Assembly (NCBI GenBank): GCA_035541995.1 | Contig: DATKMG010000434.1 | Span: forward strand, 1-6,794 | Origin: DATKMG01 sp035541995 | GTDB lineage: Bacteria > Acidobacteriota > Terriglobia > Versatilivoradales > Versatilivoraceae | DNA: 6,794 nucleotides | Direction: 5' to 3' | Shown here: positions 1 through 5,228 of the stretch, in pieces | Layout of the letters: the number at the start of each line of letters is the position of its first letter | How positions within the stretch are numbered: position 1 is the first letter of the stretch | Notes under the pieces: generated by a model | What the model was told of the DNA's origin: nothing | Database searches by the model: none | What the model saw: the letters and a program-made list of their open reading frames with translations, nothing else | Made by a program: the position numbers and the translations under genes

Positions 1-285
1 CTTTCTAAGTTCAACAATGTCGCTGAACGTGTAGAGAATGGGGAGGGATTTCTAGGCAAGCTCACCAAAGACGACAAACTTTATTATCAATTTCAGGACG
101 CTGTGACCAAACTGTCTGCCGTGGCAGACAAGTTGAACCGAGGCGAAGGGACTGCTGGGAAGCTATTCATTGATGAGTCTCTTTACAACAATCTCAATGC
201 CGCTTCCGCAGAATTAGTGAAACTCCTATATGACTTTCGTCAGGATCCGAAGAGGTTTTTGAGAATCAAAGTCGGCCTGTTTTGA
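1..285 (+). CDS. MCE/MlaD-family lipid-transport protein, C-terminal fragment
   Basis: The frame is open from the first base and ends at TGA 283-285, giving 94 visible residues. The N-terminus and the MCE domain itself lie outside the window. Two copies of a GEGxxGKL motif (visible residues 14-21 and 48-55) are spaced 34 residues apart within a helical region. The protein ends in DPKRFLRIKVGLF, close to the 'NPKKYLK' type of ending common in long MCE proteins. Such proteins are substrate-binding subunits of ABC-type phospholipid transport systems (Mla-like). They are anchored in the inner membrane and reach into the periplasm through a helical tail, and the GEG repeats belong to that tail. 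The permease and ATPase partners would be expected upstream of the window. The stop is 67 bases before greA, so shared transcription is possible. Family assignment is fairly secure from the repeats and the ending, but the exact subfamily cannot be given without the MCE domain. Confidence 0.8.
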   Translation, partial: LSKFNNVAERVENGEGFLGKLTKDDKLYYQFQDAVTKLSAVADKLNRGEGTAGKLFIDESLYNNLNAASAELVKLLYDFRQDPKRFLRIKVGLF

Positions 286-352
286 CAAGTCATGGACTTC
301 TAATTATCATCAGCGGGCGTCGATTGGCTCTAACCCATAGGAAAATCAAACC

Positions 353-832
353 ATGACAATTCACTTGAAAAAGAAGCTGGAAGATGAGATTAGGGCAATT
401 GAATACGAGTTGAAGAACGAACTCCCCCAGGAATTAAAGACTGCTCGTGCGCTAGGCGACTTGAGCGAGAATGCCGAATATCAATCGGCCAAGCAGCGCC
501 AGGAGATTCTCAATGCCAAACTGGCACATTTGCGGAAAAGGCTGGCCGATATCGCAATGATTAATTTTGAGAAGATCCCAAAGGACCGAGTTTCTTACGG
601 GTCGACTGTGGTTCTCCGTGACCTCCAGAAAGGGGCAGAAATCAAATATACCCTCGTTTCCGTGGAGGAGGCAGACATTCAGAGAGGACTGATCTCGACG
701 ACTTCCCCGATTGGAAAGGGGCTTCTCAACAAACATCCCGGCGACACAGTGAAAATTGCAGCCCCAAGCGGTGTGAAGGAATTTGAAATCTTGAAATTGA
801 CTACGATCTATGAGAGCGAGGATGAACTCTAA
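353..832 (+). CDS. greA: transcription elongation factor GreA
   Basis: This 159-residue protein has the normal GreA length. GreA enters the secondary channel of backtracked RNA polymerase and stimulates cleavage of the 3' end of the transcript. The N-terminal coiled coil (about residues 1-72) carries the tip motif GDLSENAEY (residues 35-43), whose acidic residues D36 and E39 correspond to the catalytic-loop acids D41 and E44 of the E. coli protein. The C-terminal FKBP-like domain (about 80-155) contains the family pattern SPIGKGLLNKHPGDTVKI (118-135). The tip sequence is GreA-like rather than GreB-like. The ATG at 353 is preceded by AGGAAA about ten bases upstream, a fair ribosome binding site. 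The next gene starts 3 bases after the stop, so the two are very probably co-transcribed. Nothing is missing or unusual in the protein. Confidence 0.96.
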   Translation: MTIHLKKKLEDEIRAIEYELKNELPQELKTARALGDLSENAEYQSAKQRQEILNAKLAHLRKRLADIAMINFEKIPKDRVSYGSTVVLRDLQKGAEIKYTLVSVEEADIQRGLISTTSPIGKGLLNKHPGDTVKIAAPSGVKEFEILKLTTIYESEDEL

Positions 833-835
833 TAA

Positions 836-1432
836 ATGTTCAGCCGATTGATTGGGCGGGTCTGCAAAGCTATCCTAGACCAAATCGTGGTCCTGGTATC
901 CGCATTGAAAATCAACCCGAACTTTCTGACTTTAATCGGGTTCGTGATTACCCTTTACGCATCCATTTGCTTGGCAAGAGGAGAATTTATCAAAGCTGGG
1001 ATTGCCATCATATTTTCAGGCATATTTGACATGCTGGATGGCAGGGTGGCCAGGATTACTCAGAGCGTCACTAAGTTCGGCGCGTTTTTTGACTCAGTAC
1101 TGGATCGATATTCCGATATGGCGATTTTTGTCGGATTGATGATCCATTACTCCAAAAATCAAAGGATGCTTTACTTAATTCTGTCAGGCATCGTCATGAT
1201 GGGTGCGGTGATGACTAGTTACACCAGGGCTCGTGCAGAATCTCTCATTCCATTGTGCAAAGTGGGGTTCATGGAACGCCCGGAACGCTTGGTCTTGCTA
1301 ATCATAGGTACTCTCTCCAATAAAATGGCTCCTGTTCTCTGGGTTATGGCAGTGTTCTCAAACCTCACTGTGATTCACAGGATCGTCTATACCAGAAGGG
1401 AAGCTGCTAGATTGGAGCACTTCCCTTCTTGA
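836..1432 (+). CDS. CDP-alcohol phosphatidyltransferase, PI-phosphate synthase-like
   Basis: This 198-residue integral membrane enzyme transfers a phosphatidyl group from a CDP-lipid to an alcohol. The full family signature is present: D65, D68-G69, A72-R73, G82, D86 and D90, with the spacing DxxDGxxARx8GxxxDxxxD. These aspartates bind the metal ions and CDP. About six hydrophobic segments are visible, beginning around residues 31-47 and 52-66. Two further motifs, SYTRARAE (128-135) and ERPER (147-151), resemble those of bacterial phosphatidylinositol-phosphate and archaeal archaetidylinositol-phosphate synthases, where arginines at such sites bind inositol phosphate. The acceptor is therefore inferred to be inositol phosphate, but glycerol phosphate (PgsA type) is possible. 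The ATG lies 3 bases after the greA stop, with a purine-rich GAGCGAGGA stretch inside the end of greA, so translation may be coupled. No inositol-phosphate synthase gene is visible here to support the substrate. Confidence 0.88.
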   Translation: MFSRLIGRVCKAILDQIVVLVSALKINPNFLTLIGFVITLYASICLARGEFIKAGIAIIFSGIFDMLDGRVARITQSVTKFGAFFDSVLDRYSDMAIFVGLMIHYSKNQRMLYLILSGIVMMGAVMTSYTRARAESLIPLCKVGFMERPERLVLLIIGTLSNKMAPVLWVMAVFSNLTVIHRIVYTRREAARLEHFPS

Positions 1433-1624
1433 ATCCCCCGCCTTATTGCTTTCCTGGCAGCAGCATCCCTTGACCTCCTCATTCCAGCATAACTCATACA
1501 AGCTAATTGATTCCTTTCCTGAGGGTAACCCGTTTTGCTTCAATAAATGAGAAATCCAGATTTTCGTTTTTTCCTTGCAGTTCATGGGAGTTTGATGTAA
1601 TTTTCACATATTGAAAGTCCTGAA

Positions 1625-1641
1625 TCGGGTTGCTTACCCGA
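1625..1641 (+). other. small hairpin ahead of the methyltransferase start
   Basis: The sequence forms a six-base-pair stem (TCGGGT pairing with ACCCGA) around a five-base loop TGCTT. It ends 14 bases before the ATG at 1656, and its last bases touch the AAGGCG that would serve as ribosome binding site. If translation starts at 1656 the hairpin lies in the leader and could affect initiation. If it starts at TTG 1611 the hairpin is inside the coding region. The rest of 1433-1655 shows no other clear signal: no rho-independent terminator after the phosphatidyltransferase and only poor promoter matches. Confidence 0.3.
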
Positions 1642-1655
1642 AGGCGAAAGACCTC

Positions 1656-2576
1656 ATGGAAAAGAACACCCTACCTGTTCTGGAATTCTTTGACAGACTT
1701 AGTGATTCTTATGATCAGATGATTTCTTGGCCAGCTCGAATAGGGTCAGAGGGGGGATTCTTCAAGAAGCTTGTAACAGATTACAAACTAAGGAGTTCAT
1801 TGGATGTCGCTTGCAGCACAGGGTTCCATGTAATCCTTTGCCGACGACTGGGTCTGGACGCAGTGGGATTGGATGCCAGCCCCCGTATGATCGAAAAAGC
1901 CCGTGCTAATTCAATAACTTGTGGCGTAACAGTTGATTTCATTTTAGGCGATGTAGCCAACCTTTCTAGACGATTCTCCGAGGGATTCGACATTATTACC
2001 TGCATGGGGGATACGATACCGCATTTTAAGTCGAAGAAGGATGTTCTTAGGGCTTTTGATGAGATCCATAAGTGCTTGAGTCCGGGTGGCTTGTTTGTAC
2101 TTCATAACCGGAATTATGATTTCATCATGAAGACTTTTGAGCGTTTCATGCCCCCGACCGGATCTCGGAATGGAATACAAGAGACTCTTTTCATTCGAAT
2201 GTTGGATTTTCAAGAGAAGGCAGTGAACTTCAATGTGGTTAAGTTCCAACGCCGCGAGAACCGATGGGACTCCACGACCGAAACCACAGAGATATTTCCT
2301 TGTTACAAGAGCGATTTGGAGTCGATGTTAAAGGCCGTTGGGTTCAAGAAGCTGGAGTCTTATAAAAACTTCAGTTTTGAGGATTACGAAAAGAACGGGC
2401 ATGATTTGGTCATTGTCGCTGAAAAGAAAGGGGTTTTGAAGTCCGGCCAGAAAAAGAGGCACAGCAGGAATTCTGCTTCAGCTAAAGCTAGACCTGCCGT
2501 GCTCAAAGTTGAGCCCACAAAAAGGACTGTCGAACCCAGACGACGAGGTCGCCCACCCAAATCGCAAACACGTTGA
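1656..2576 (+). CDS. class I SAM-dependent methyltransferase with AT-hook-like tail
   Basis: With the ATG at 1656 the protein has 306 residues. The frame also allows a TTG start at 1611 (15 residues longer). The ATG is preferred because AAGGCG lies nine bases upstream, whereas nothing suitable precedes the TTG. A Rossmann-type methyltransferase domain is visible: motif I LDVACSTGFHV (49-59), the acidic ribose-binding residue D73 in VGLDAS, GD at 98-99, FDIITCMGDTIPHF (111-124) and LSPGGLFVLHNRN (141-153). The N-terminal segment FFDRLSDSYDQMISWPARI resembles small-molecule methyltransferases of the glycine/sarcosine N-methyltransferase type. The substrate cannot be told. Motif I has Ser where most relatives have the middle Gly of GxGxG. 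After about residue 256 comes a roughly 50-residue low-complexity tail with 18 Lys/Arg and only two acidic residues. It ends in RRRGRPPK (295-302), a good AT-hook core. No partner gene is obvious, and the preceding genes are more than 200 bases away. Confidence 0.85.
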   Translation: MEKNTLPVLEFFDRLSDSYDQMISWPARIGSEGGFFKKLVTDYKLRSSLDVACSTGFHVILCRRLGLDAVGLDASPRMIEKARANSITCGVTVDFILGDVANLSRRFSEGFDIITCMGDTIPHFKSKKDVLRAFDEIHKCLSPGGLFVLHNRNYDFIMKTFERFMPPTGSRNGIQETLFIRMLDFQEKAVNFNVVKFQRRENRWDSTTETTEIFPCYKSDLESMLKAVGFKKLESYKNFSFEDYEKNGHDLVIVAEKKGVLKSGQKKRHSRNSASAKARPAVLKVEPTKRTVEPRRRGRPPKSQTR

Positions 2577-2586
2577 TTCCTCAACG
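2571..2586 (+). terminator. possible weak terminator hairpin at the methyltransferase stop
   Basis: A perfect six-base-pair inverted repeat (CGTTGA and TCAACG, loop TTCC) overlaps the methyltransferase stop codon. No T-run follows, so it is not a standard rho-independent terminator. It may be an mRNA 3'-end structure or chance. It lies between two convergent genes, where a transcription end is expected. Confidence 0.25.
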
Positions 2587-2658
2587 ACTTAGTATCGAAC
2601 AGAGGGCTCTCTCGACCCAAATTTCCCGCATGACGAGGTCTTCAGAACCTTTGACTAT

Positions 2659-2880
2659 CTATTTCCTAACGAGATCCGCAAGCGTAAAGCCAGCAATCTC
2701 CTCCCCCATTGATGTCCTGATGACCTTCGCTCGTTTATTGCCTTCAACCTCGTTTGAATTCACGGCTCGCAACAGTGCAAACGAGGACAAGACATCCCTA
2801 TAGAGAGAAGTTACAACGTAAACTTCTCCAGAATCGTTGCATTTCCACATTTGCCCGCTCGAGACTCTTGTAACTTGCAT
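2659..2880 (-). CDS. small uncharacterised protein (73 aa)
   Basis: I do not recognise this as a named family. It is a 73-residue soluble protein starting MQVTRVSSGQMWKCNDSGEVYVV by codon order, with the pattern SGQxWxxxxSGEVYVV (8-23), then SLYRDVLSSFALLRAV (25-40), and ending RTSMGEEIAGFTLADLVRK. The alternation of short beta-like stretches with a G-x-x-W opening looks like a real compact domain, as in small SH3-like or 'Gx(Y/W)' proteins, rather than a chance frame. The ATG at 2880 is directly preceded by GGAAGGATT, an SD-like sequence at short spacing. The opposite strand over the same bases has a frame of similar length with less protein-like composition. The gene converges on the methyltransferase and is divergent from the M48 protease gene. 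There is no signal peptide or membrane segment. Function is unknown. Confidence 0.55.
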   Translation of the reverse strand: MQVTRVSSGQMWKCNDSGEVYVVTSLYRDVLSSFALLRAVNSNEVEGNKRAKVIRTSMGEEIAGFTLADLVRK

Positions 2881-3231
2881 AATCCTTCCAGATGGCTCTC
2901 CGCCTGAGAACCGCCGAGTTCCAGCGGATGCGGGCCAGAACTTTCACGGACCAGGAGTCAATTTTCATCTATTCCATCGGCGGATTCCAATAAGGAGTTA
3001 AATTTTTTCCTTCATTCCAGGTCTTGTAGGGCAGAAGTAGACAACCTAAGAACCTAATCAAGCCTCTAAAATCTCAGCTTTTGAATACCAAGACCAAATG
3101 GGCAGAGAAACTTCTTGTTAAAATGGCTCCGGAAAATAGCATGAATTCGATGGTGGATTTTCCTGGAAATGTTACAATCAGAAGAGCAACGGTCTGATAT
3201 GGTTCCCCGTCATCTGGAAAGGAGTATTCCG
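2881..3231. other. 350-base intergenic region without a convincing gene
   Basis: This gap separates two divergent genes, so promoters for both should lie here, but no strong sigma70 match stands out. The best rightward candidate is TTGTTA (3115-3120), a 16-base spacer and TAGCAT (3137-3142), which is weak. Two inverted repeats lie beside it: GGAAAAT (3131-3137) with ATTTTCC (3157-3163), and TTTCC-T-GGAAA (3159-3169). A 33-codon frame on the + strand (2892-2993) has no supporting signal. I see no tRNA and no recognisable riboswitch. Confidence 0.4.
3218..3224 (+). promoter_or_regulatory. ribosome binding site deciding the M48 protease start
   Basis: AAAGGAG lies seven bases before ATG 3232, a near-ideal Shine-Dalgarno sequence and spacing. 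This favours 3232 over the in-frame ATG at 3169, which lacks such a site and would put 21 polar residues ahead of the signal peptide. Confidence 0.85.
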
Positions 3232-4257
3232 ATGAAACGAGTGAGAGGCTTAATATCGGTCATCTTGAGTCTGGCCATTTGCCTCAGCCTGGATGCTCCG
3301 TTGGTGGCGAAGCAGCCGAAGAACTCAGATGTTGATGATATTGGAAGCAGGGACATCAACAAGGGCAGTATCAATTTCATCTCACTTGAGAAGGAAATTG
3401 CCCTGGGAAAGCAACTGGCCCAAGAAGTCGAGCGGCAATCCAAGTTGATCAACGACCCTGAGATTACCGAATATGTTAGTCGAGTGGGACAGAACATCGT
3501 AAAGAACTCGGATTCCAAGGTTCCCTTCACCATCAAGGTCATTGATTCTGACGAGATCAACGCCTTTGCCTTGCCCGGGGGCTTCTTCTATGTGAACACC
3601 GGGCTGATCACGGCAGCCGATGAAGAGTCGGAGCTCGCGGGTGTGATGGCCCATGAGATCGCCCATGTCGCCGCCCGCCATGGCACCAAGCAATACTCCA
3701 AGGCCATGATAGCCCAATACGCGACAATACCCTTGATATTCCTGGGTGGAGGACTAGGCTACGGGCTTTACCAGGCTGCTGGGTTCCTAATCCCTTTACA
3801 GTTCCTACATTTTAGTCGCCAGGCCGAAGCCGAAGCGGACTATCTTGGCCTGCAGTACATGTACAAGACGGGATATGATCCGACGTCCTTCATTTCTTTC
3901 TTCGAAAAAGTCCAGGCCCAGGAGAAAAAGAAACCAGGAAAACTAGCGAAGGCCTTTTCCACCCATCCCCCAACCGCTGATCGAATTGAGAAATCCCAGG
4001 CCGAGATCGCTACTATCTTGCCGTCCCGAGAACAGTACGTCATTAATACCTCAGAATTCGACAAGATTAAAGCGAAACTGGTTGCATATGAGAACAGGAA
4101 ACGGCCTACCGAAGGCGAGAAGTCGAACAAGCCCACCTTGAAGCGCCGAACCAGTGGGGAGACTGAGGATACGGGAGAGGAACCCGGTACAAGCGATGAC
4201 GATCGCCCCACTCTCAAGCGACGAACCGACCAGAGTAAACCCGATGAAGGAAAGTAG
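3232..4257 (+). CDS. secreted M48-family zinc metalloprotease (BepA/YfgC-like)
   Basis: The protein has 341 residues. A signal peptide is clear: MKRVRG, a hydrophobic core (about 7-20), then a likely cleavage region around APLVAKQ. No lipobox is obvious. The protease domain (about 50-255) carries NAFALPGGFFYVNTGL (110-125), the zinc motif HEIAH (H141, E142, H145), and EADYLG (201-206), whose E201 is the expected third zinc ligand. STHPPTADRI (243-252) holds H245, at the place of the histidine reported to control zinc access in E. coli BepA. Relatives act in the periplasm on outer-membrane proteins that fail to assemble. The TPR domain of BepA is absent. In its place is a charged, probably disordered tail (about 288-341) with two copies of PTLKRRT (301-307 and 326-332). 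The gene stands alone between a long leader and a strong terminator. Family is certain; the exact substrate is inferred. Confidence 0.93.
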   Translation: MKRVRGLISVILSLAICLSLDAPLVAKQPKNSDVDDIGSRDINKGSINFISLEKEIALGKQLAQEVERQSKLINDPEITEYVSRVGQNIVKNSDSKVPFTIKVIDSDEINAFALPGGFFYVNTGLITAADEESELAGVMAHEIAHVAARHGTKQYSKAMIAQYATIPLIFLGGGLGYGLYQAAGFLIPLQFLHFSRQAEAEADYLGLQYMYKTGYDPTSFISFFEKVQAQEKKKPGKLAKAFSTHPPTADRIEKSQAEIATILPSREQYVINTSEFDKIKAKLVAYENRKRPTEGEKSNKPTLKRRTSGETEDTGEEPGTSDDDRPTLKRRTDQSKPDEGK

Positions 4258-4275
4258 GGACTTGAGTGGCACGAG

Positions 4276-4305
4276 AAAAGGCGGTCAATTATGACCGCTT
4301 TTTTT
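4276..4305. terminator. rho-independent terminator between convergent genes
   Basis: A perfect seven-base-pair stem GCGGTCA/TGACCGC (4281-4287 and 4292-4298) with loop ATTA is followed by seven T's on the + strand, ending the protease transcript. AAAA at 4276-4279 gives a shorter T-run on the minus strand, so it may also stop the DUF507 transcript arriving from the right. Confidence 0.9.
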
Positions 4306-4334
4306 ATGGAATAGCGACTTGAATATAAGGGGGG

Positions 4335-4604
4335 TTAAAGTCTCTTGATTTCTTCGGCGTAATATTTACGATAGAGTATATCCCACTCGAGGCTTCCTTC
4401 CGGGACCGTCTTCTTTTGAGATTCAATCTTCTTTCTGGCGTCCCGGTCCAGATCCTCTTCCCTTCTCAGTTCCTCATTGATTATCTTCACAATTTCCAGG
4501 CGAATCGTGTTGCGATCCTCGACAAACACGACCTCGTCGCGCTTAACTAATTCGTCGGTGATGACATGCGAAAGACGTATTATTTTTTCTCGACTTAAAC
4601 GCAT
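4335..4604 (-). CDS. DUF507 family protein, second of a tandem pair
   Basis: The protein has 89 residues from ATG 4604, and a TTG at 4610 would add two. The ATG is preferred because MRLSREKI is the usual DUF507 beginning. Typical family features are visible: LSHVITDELVKRDEV near the N-terminus, an acidic helical middle (EELRREEDLDRDARKKIESQ), and the ending VPEGSLEWDILYRKYYAEEIKRL, very close to the conserved DUF507 C-terminus. It is predicted to be almost wholly alpha-helical and cytoplasmic, with no signal peptide. The biochemical function of DUF507 is, as far as I know, not established. The start lies just 7 bases past the stop of the preceding paralogue with no clear ribosome binding site, which suggests translational coupling. 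It is last in a unit that begins with two tRNA genes. Confidence 0.9.
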   Translation of the reverse strand: MRLSREKIIRLSHVITDELVKRDEVVFVEDRNTIRLEIVKIINEELRREEDLDRDARKKIESQKKTVPEGSLEWDILYRKYYAEEIKRL

Positions 4605-4611
4605 TGGCAAT

Positions 4612-4890
4612 TCACAAGATTATCTTCTTCTCTTTGACAAGCTTGTTCTTGACCTTCTTGAACATCTCCTGGTAAGAGACCCCTGTCTGCCTCATTTCTT
4701 CAGCATATCCCTTCAAGATATTTCTGGCCTCTTCATTGATTCGCTCCTCCACGGCTAGTTCGTCCTCCATGACACTGTGGATTCGTTCACGGAGAAAAGT
4801 CGGCTCCTTGACTTCGATCATTTCTCTCTTGATGAGTTCTTCAGTAATCCGCTTGGATAGGTAATTGACGAACTCTCTAGGCAGGCTCAT
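4612..4890 (-). CDS. DUF507 family protein, first of a tandem pair, divergent copy
   Basis: This 92-residue protein is a paralogue of the next gene. MSLPREFVNYLSKRITEELIKREMI (by position 1-25) aligns with the neighbour's RLSREKIIRLSHVITDELVKRDEV. Both continue with a basic/hydrophobic R-I segment, an acidic EL-EE stretch and an AR helix. It has lost the strongly conserved DUF507 ending (EGSxEWDxLYRKYY) and instead has SYQEMFKKVKNKLVKEKKIIL, a more basic C-terminus. It is predicted helical and soluble. The ATG at 4890 is only 18 bases from the 3' CCA end of tRNA-Asp, and the sequence between them shows no Shine-Dalgarno and no terminator. The message is therefore probably made as part of the tRNA transcript. 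The two copies may form a heterodimer (inference). Function is unknown. Confidence 0.82.
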   Translation of the reverse strand: MSLPREFVNYLSKRITEELIKREMIEVKEPTFLRERIHSVMEDELAVEERINEEARNILKGYAEEMRQTGVSYQEMFKKVKNKLVKEKKIIL

Positions 4891-4908
4891 TAAGTGGTTG
4901 GTCTATTA

Positions 4909-4985
4909 TGGCGGGGTCGACGGGATTCGAACCCGCGACCTCTGACGTGACAGGCCAGCGTTCTAACCAACTGAACTACGACCCC
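4909..4985 (-). tRNA. trnD: tRNA-Asp (anticodon GUC)
   Basis: This 77-base cloverleaf has acceptor stem GGGGUCG/CGACCCC, discriminator G and an encoded CCA. The D-arm GUUCAGUUGGUUAGAAC, the anticodon loop CUGUCAC in a five-pair stem (with one G-U pair) and the T-arm GCGGG-UUCGAAU-CCCGU are all normal. G73 and the GUC anticodon are the expected identity elements for aspartyl-tRNA synthetase. It lies 16 bases downstream of tRNA-Val and 18 bases upstream of the first DUF507 gene. Confidence 0.97.
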
Positions 4986-5001
4986 GCTATGGATGTATTC
5001 A

Positions 5002-5077
5002 TGGTGGGCGGTGCAGGGATCGAACCAGCGACCTCATCCTTGTAAGGGATGCGCTCTCCCAGCTGAGCTAACCGCCC
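5002..5077 (-). tRNA. trnV: tRNA-Val (anticodon UAC)
   Basis: This 76-base cloverleaf has acceptor GGGCGGU/ACCGCCC, discriminator A and an encoded CCA. The D-arm UAGCUCAGCUGGGAGAGC and the anticodon arm CAUCC-CUUACAA-GGAUG are very close to E. coli tRNA-Val(UAC). The T-stem is GCUGG paired with CCUGC, which leaves a U-U mismatch at its middle pair (window bases 5015 and 5028). It is first in the leftward transcript. Confidence 0.96.
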
Positions 5078-5078
5078 C

Positions 5079-5096
5079 GACTGAAGTCTATCAGTC
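5079..5096 (-). promoter_or_regulatory. leader hairpin immediately before tRNA-Val
   Basis: A perfect six-base-pair inverted repeat (GACTGA and TCAGTC, six-base loop) ends one base before the mature 5' end of tRNA-Val. With the predicted start of transcription near 5100, it makes up nearly the whole leader. It could steer RNase P or another nuclease; this is inference. Confidence 0.45.
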
Positions 5097-5107
5097 AACT
5101 GCCTGCG

Positions 5108-5137
5108 ACTATACAATGCTTTTCCTGGCGCTGTCAA
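5108..5137 (-). promoter_or_regulatory. sigma70 promoter of the tRNA-Val/tRNA-Asp/DUF507 unit
   Basis: Read leftward, a perfect -35 TTGACA (5137-5132) is followed by an 18-base spacer and -10 TATAGT (5113-5108). The discriminator is the GC-rich CGCAGG, and transcription should begin near 5100, about 23 bases ahead of tRNA-Val. A GC-rich discriminator is typical of stable-RNA promoters under stringent (ppGpp) control in proteobacteria, so similar growth-rate control is plausible here. Confidence 0.8.
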
Positions 5138-5183
5138 GAATCAAGCCCCCAGGCGGTGTAAATCAGCAGGGGGAAGTGGATTG

Positions 5184-5212
5184 TTGAAATCCTGGCATGA
5201 ACGGGATAGAGA
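5184..5212 (+). promoter_or_regulatory. possible promoter for the transglycosylase-like gene
   Basis: TTGAAA (5184-5189), a 17-base spacer and TAGAGA (5207-5212) point rightward toward the gene starting at 5384. The -35 is good and the -10 poor. It is the best candidate in the divergent gap but would leave a leader of about 165 bases. Confidence 0.25.
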
Positions 5213-5228
5213 TTCGTTGTCAGGCAGC

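Noticed and set aside
452..736. 94-codon minus-strand frame inside greA
   Set aside because: It lies wholly within greA, whose protein matches its family end to end; the minus-strand product has no recognisable features.
1358..1585. 75-codon minus-strand frame across the end of the phosphatidyltransferase and the following gap
   Set aside because: It overlaps a secure gene, has low-complexity composition and no ribosome binding site or family resemblance.
2892..2993. 33-codon + strand frame in the gap before the protease
   Set aside because: Too short to support, no clear ribosome binding site and no recognisable sequence; could be chance.
3081..3109. Promoter candidate TTGAAT with 17-base spacer before the protease
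   Set aside because: The matching -10 would be AGAGAA, which is not a credible -10 element.
3210..3717. Two minus-strand frames (116 and 111 codons) opposite the M48 protease
   Set aside because: They are shadows of a gene with intact catalytic motifs and a clear start.
4477..4758. 93-codon + strand frame across the two DUF507 genes
   Set aside because: The DUF507 reading on the opposite strand is recognisable in both genes, and this frame crosses their junction.
4909..5077. Possible tRNA attachment site for an integrated element
   Set aside because: Both tRNAs are complete and I see no repeated tRNA 3' end, integrase or phage gene in the window.
4993..5187. 64-codon + strand frame over the tRNA-Val gene
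   Set aside because: It is the reverse complement of a tRNA and its promoter, a common source of false proteins.
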